From contig JAQGHD010000005.1 of assembly GCA_028288965.1 (NCBI GenBank), forward strand, positions 1-47,529: 47,529 nt of DNA, written 5' to 3'. The stretch is from Candidatus Saccharimonadota bacterium. Lineage in GTDB: Bacteria; Patescibacteriota; Saccharimonadia; Saccharimonadales; JAQGHD01. Shown piece by piece: positions 45,048 to 47,529 of the stretch (its first letter is position 1; each line of letters starts with the position of its first letter). Both the position numbers and the translations under genes were made by a program. Below the pieces are notes generated by a model. That model searched no databases. It had not been told where the DNA came from and saw only the letters and a list, made by a program, of their open reading frames with translations.

Positions 45048-45743
45048 TTAGATCGCTGCTTTTTCAAAGCGCAGGTTAAGCCGCTTGGGTATAGCTACGT
45101 CGGTCTCAGTGGCTTGATATTTTTGAGCTATGGCTTCAGAAATGCGTGGTTCTTGCAGGGCAGTCAGCACAAACCTATTGTCAACAAATGGCTGAGCATA
45201 ACTCTGTAAGCTACGATGAATCATTGTGACCTGAACGCCAAAAGTACCAATCTCGGTGTTATATGGTGCCTGTTGCCAATATTCACCATTTGCCTTACGC
45301 GTAGTGCTCATCGGGTGTGGCACAGAGAATATCAAGCTTCCACCCGGCTTTAAAATGCCATGAACGTTTGAGGCAAACGTCACTAAGTCCTCCACAAAAT
45401 GAAGTGCTAATTTGGAAAACACTACGTCGTAATAACTTTGCTTTTCACTCAAGGGAATTGTGCCGTCCCACATAAAAAAATCCATAGTAGGGGATTCTTG
45501 CTTAGCCATAGCCAGCATGGTCTCGGACAGATCAGCCCCTTCTACGCGTGGGTATTTTTGGGCCAACACACGCGTAACATCCCCTGCCCCACAGCCAAAG
45601 TCCAGTATGGTGGACGCCAAAGCAGGGATTAACTCCAGCTCCGCCGGTAGATTTACTTGATGTTCGTACCAGTTTACTTCTGAGCTAAGCGCACTTTCTG
45701 CGTAACTTTTTGCCAATTCAGGGCTAGTCCATTCACTCATATT
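45048..45743 (-). CDS. SAM-dependent methyltransferase
   Basis: MSEWTSPELAKSYAESAL; TILDFGCGAGDVTRVLAQKYPRVEGADLSETMLAMA. Confidence 0.88.
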   Translation of the reverse strand, partial: NMSEWTSPELAKSYAESALSSEVNWYEHQVNLPAELELIPALASTILDFGCGAGDVTRVLAQKYPRVEGADLSETMLAMAKQESPTMDFFMWDGTIPLSEKQSYYDVVFSKLALHFVEDLVTFASNVHGILKPGGSLIFSVPHPMSTTRKANGEYWQQAPYNTEIGTFGVQVTMIHRSLQSYAQPFVDNRFVLTALQEPRISEAIAQKYQATETDVAIPKRLNLRFEKAAI

Positions 45744-45780
45744 TGAATTAATTATAACCGAGTGAGCCAATAATCAACTA

Positions 45781-46056
45781 CTAAAGCTCAGGCCTGACAT
45801 AACGAAAACGCGGGACTGTTTGTCCGTTGTGTTCCACAGTCTCCATAAACATATCTAGCGGCCTCACTTGTAGTCGCAAACCCGAATGCTCGGGTATGAC
45901 ATACAGTGGTATATAAACCGCCAAAATTTCTTCCGTTTCGGTGTGGCGCGCAAATCCAAGTACCTGGTAATAGCGCCGGCCTTCTGGCGTACTTTTATAG
46001 TGCTCATACACACCGGTATTAGGATATTGCCGTTCGGGTTTTGCGCCATTTTCCAT
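45781..46056 (-). CDS. DUF1653-like protein
   Basis: 91 aa; GVYEHYKSTPEGRRYYQVLGFARHTETEEILAVYIPLY...VRPLDMFMETVEHNG. Confidence 0.75.
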   Translation of the reverse strand: MENGAKPERQYPNTGVYEHYKSTPEGRRYYQVLGFARHTETEEILAVYIPLYVIPEHSGLRLQVRPLDMFMETVEHNGQTVPRFRYVRPEL

Positions 46057-46123
46057 GAGAGTAGTATAGCAAGCGGCTAAGGACTTTGTTTAGGGGCCGC
46101 AAGGGGAACTGCTGCAACTAAAA

Positions 46124-46714
46124 TCACACAACAACGTCATCTGGCGGAGGAATTCTGCGTCGTTGGGCAATCCTTGCGAGATCGTTATAGAGTTGGGCAT
46201 TAGCCTGTGCCACTTCAGAATCTTTGGCCTGCTTAGCCGCTATCTCTTCATCGGTGAGCCTAAAGAGCATGGCCAATTTATCCTGATGAAGATGAGGGGC
46301 CCCGGCAAACAGCAGCAAAGCCTCAGCTTCTTCATCATTGAGTGGTCGGGTTGATGTGTGCAAATCTGGCAAACCATGCTGAGCAATAAGTGCACCTGTC
46401 TTGTATCGACGCATTATCACACGCGGATCATCACTACGTAGAGCAAAAAGATAACTGGATTCACGTCTTGATATATCCAGAGCATGAGTAGGTGTAAAAT
46501 CTATACCCCATAGTATTGGCTTGCCGACACCTTTGGGCTCAGGGCCATAAGCCGTATAAGCCACCTTATATCTATTGATCCCAACAGCAAAAGTACGATT
46601 ACCAATACGGTCCTCGGACATAATGCCATTACTTGCTAAAGTATCTTCTACAATGGCTCGAAATGCTTCAACTGGTGCAACTGATTCACCCGTGGTTTCC
46701 AGTCCCTTAGTCAT
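46124..46714 (-). CDS. Hypothetical protein
   Basis: 196 aa intact ORF; no recognised family. Confidence 0.6.
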   Translation of the reverse strand: MTKGLETTGESVAPVEAFRAIVEDTLASNGIMSEDRIGNRTFAVGINRYKVAYTAYGPEPKGVGKPILWGIDFTPTHALDISRRESSYLFALRSDDPRVIMRRYKTGALIAQHGLPDLHTSTRPLNDEEAEALLLFAGAPHLHQDKLAMLFRLTDEEIAAKQAKDSEVAQANAQLYNDLARIAQRRRIPPPDDVVV

Positions 46715-46783
46715 AGTTCAACTATAGTCCGGCACTGATATTCGGGCAAGCATAACCAAAACAAAAAACACTACGTAGAGTGT

Positions 46784-47143
46784 TTACGGTTTTGAATCCA
46801 TCAATAGTCGCTCTTTGAAGCCGCCACGTTTCTCTCTTTTTTGCTCTTGGACCTGGGCTATATCGTTTAGGGACAGTCTCTTAAGAATTAGGATGCTCTC
46901 AATCACTTCCATAACATCAGCTAACTCTTCAGCCTGGTTTTCTTCAGTTTCTGCTAATGCAAGTTCATTGGCTTCTTCAATAAGCTTAGATAGCAAAGCT
47001 TCCAAATACTCGTTATCATCAGTCAACACCTTGATCTTGGCTTTCTTGCCCTGACTTTCCACAATTTCTGGTATTTTATCTCTTACGAGTTTAGGGTACT
47101 GGTTATCAGCAGGTAGATTAGTGTCTGCATGCATGTATTTCAT
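46784..47143 (-). CDS. MazG/phosphoribosyl-ATP pyrophosphohydrolase-like protein
   Basis: MKYMHADTNLPADNQYPKLVRDKIPEIVESQGKKAKI...KLIEEANELALAETEENQAEELADVMEVIESIL. Confidence 0.8.
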   Translation of the reverse strand: MKYMHADTNLPADNQYPKLVRDKIPEIVESQGKKAKIKVLTDDNEYLEALLSKLIEEANELALAETEENQAEELADVMEVIESILILKRLSLNDIAQVQEQKREKRGGFKERLLMDSKP

Positions 47144-47178
47144 GTTTACATAATAGCAACAAATAAACGCAAACGAAT

Positions 47179-47255
47179 TGGAGGGCCCAGTGGGATTCGA
47201 ACCCACGACACGCGGCTTAAAAGGCCGCTGCTCTAACCAGCTGAGCTATGGGCCC
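47179..47255 (-). tRNA. tRNA-Lys (UUU)
   Basis: Reverse strand GGGCCCATAGCTCAGCTGGTTAGAGCAGCGGCCTTTTAAGCCGC...TGGGCCC-T-CCA; anticodon loop CTTTTAA. Confidence 0.93.
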
Positions 47256-47445
47256 ACGTCAGAATCGATATCGCCTTCCACAAAAAGCAACTCGTTACTT
47301 TTTGTTTCATGCTCTTATCGCTTCTTTCTCTCAGTTGTCCAAGCAGTCGAGTTGAATGAATCGACTCCTAGGTTTGGAAAACTGGAACAGGCATTAGAAC
47401 AGGGGTGATTATCTATGAAACAGAGGCAAAAGTCAATCTGGCCGC

Positions 47446-47529
47446 TTATTTGTGCTTTTTATAGTCTGTGCTGCGATTGAAGATCCTCATGGTAACGAAC
47501 TGCAACCCCACCATGGCACCAATGATGGT
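47446..47529 (-). CDS. C-terminal end of a CDS truncated by right window edge
   Basis: ...TIIGAMVGLQFVTMRIFNRSTDYKKHK*; hydrophobic then basic tail. Confidence 0.4.
   Translation of the reverse strand, partial: TIIGAMVGLQFVTMRIFNRSTDYKKHK

Noticed and set aside
456-47206. Many 60-150 aa shadow ORFs on the opposite strand of clear genes (e.g. 1107..1487, 10808..11143, 12963..13376, 23399..23875, 30782..31396)
   Set aside because: Fully inside strong coding regions, no RBS or domain support, low-complexity composition.
47178-47408. 76-aa plus-strand ORF (MEGPVGFEPTTRGLKGRCSNQLSYGP...)
   Set aside because: Antisense of tRNA-Lys; not a protein gene.
1-47529. CRISPR array, IS element, transposase or prophage
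   Set aside because: No regularly spaced direct repeats, transposase motifs or phage structural genes seen.
1-47529. Reassigned UGA codon (as in some CPR lineages)
   Set aside because: Core genes read intact with standard code; TGA ends genes such as tsaB and the 230-aa ORF. Only the tsaB tail is ambiguous and is reported separately.

Overview
This 47.5-kb window looks like chromosomal DNA of a Patescibacteria/CPR bacterium, probably Saccharibacteria-like. That placement is my inference from gene content and order; nothing was searched. It is gene-dense. Core blocks: rny-ymdB, tsaE-tsaB, recA-hyp-recX, comEC-yebC-ruvC-ruvA-ruvB, rdgB, a P1B-type ATPase, and a type IV pilus region (pilB, pilC, pilin, three long minor-pilin-like genes, pilM/N/O plus a fourth small gene). 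Six tRNA genes are readable: Gly-UCC, Arg-UCU, His-GUG, Pro-CGG, Pro-UGG and Lys-UUU. The first 11 kb is a surface/exopolysaccharide region. It holds an edge-truncated sortase, a GT2 synthase, three polysaccharide deacetylases, and an unlisted 53-aa protein with an LPNTG sorting signal. The third deacetylase ends in a duplicated dockerin repeat and lies 2 nt upstream of a membrane-anchored cohesin-like protein, suggesting a minimal cohesin-dockerin pair. Other leads: three covarying hairpins interleaved with tRNA genes; a shared tRNA promoter signature (TRGCWA-N17-TATAAT then CCYCTGTT); three consecutive similar-sized ORFs separated by related GGTTCTAA-containing spacers (cassette-like but not canonical attC); several near-leaderless promoters; and several microproteins below the ORF-track cutoff. 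All functional calls are from reading motifs by eye.
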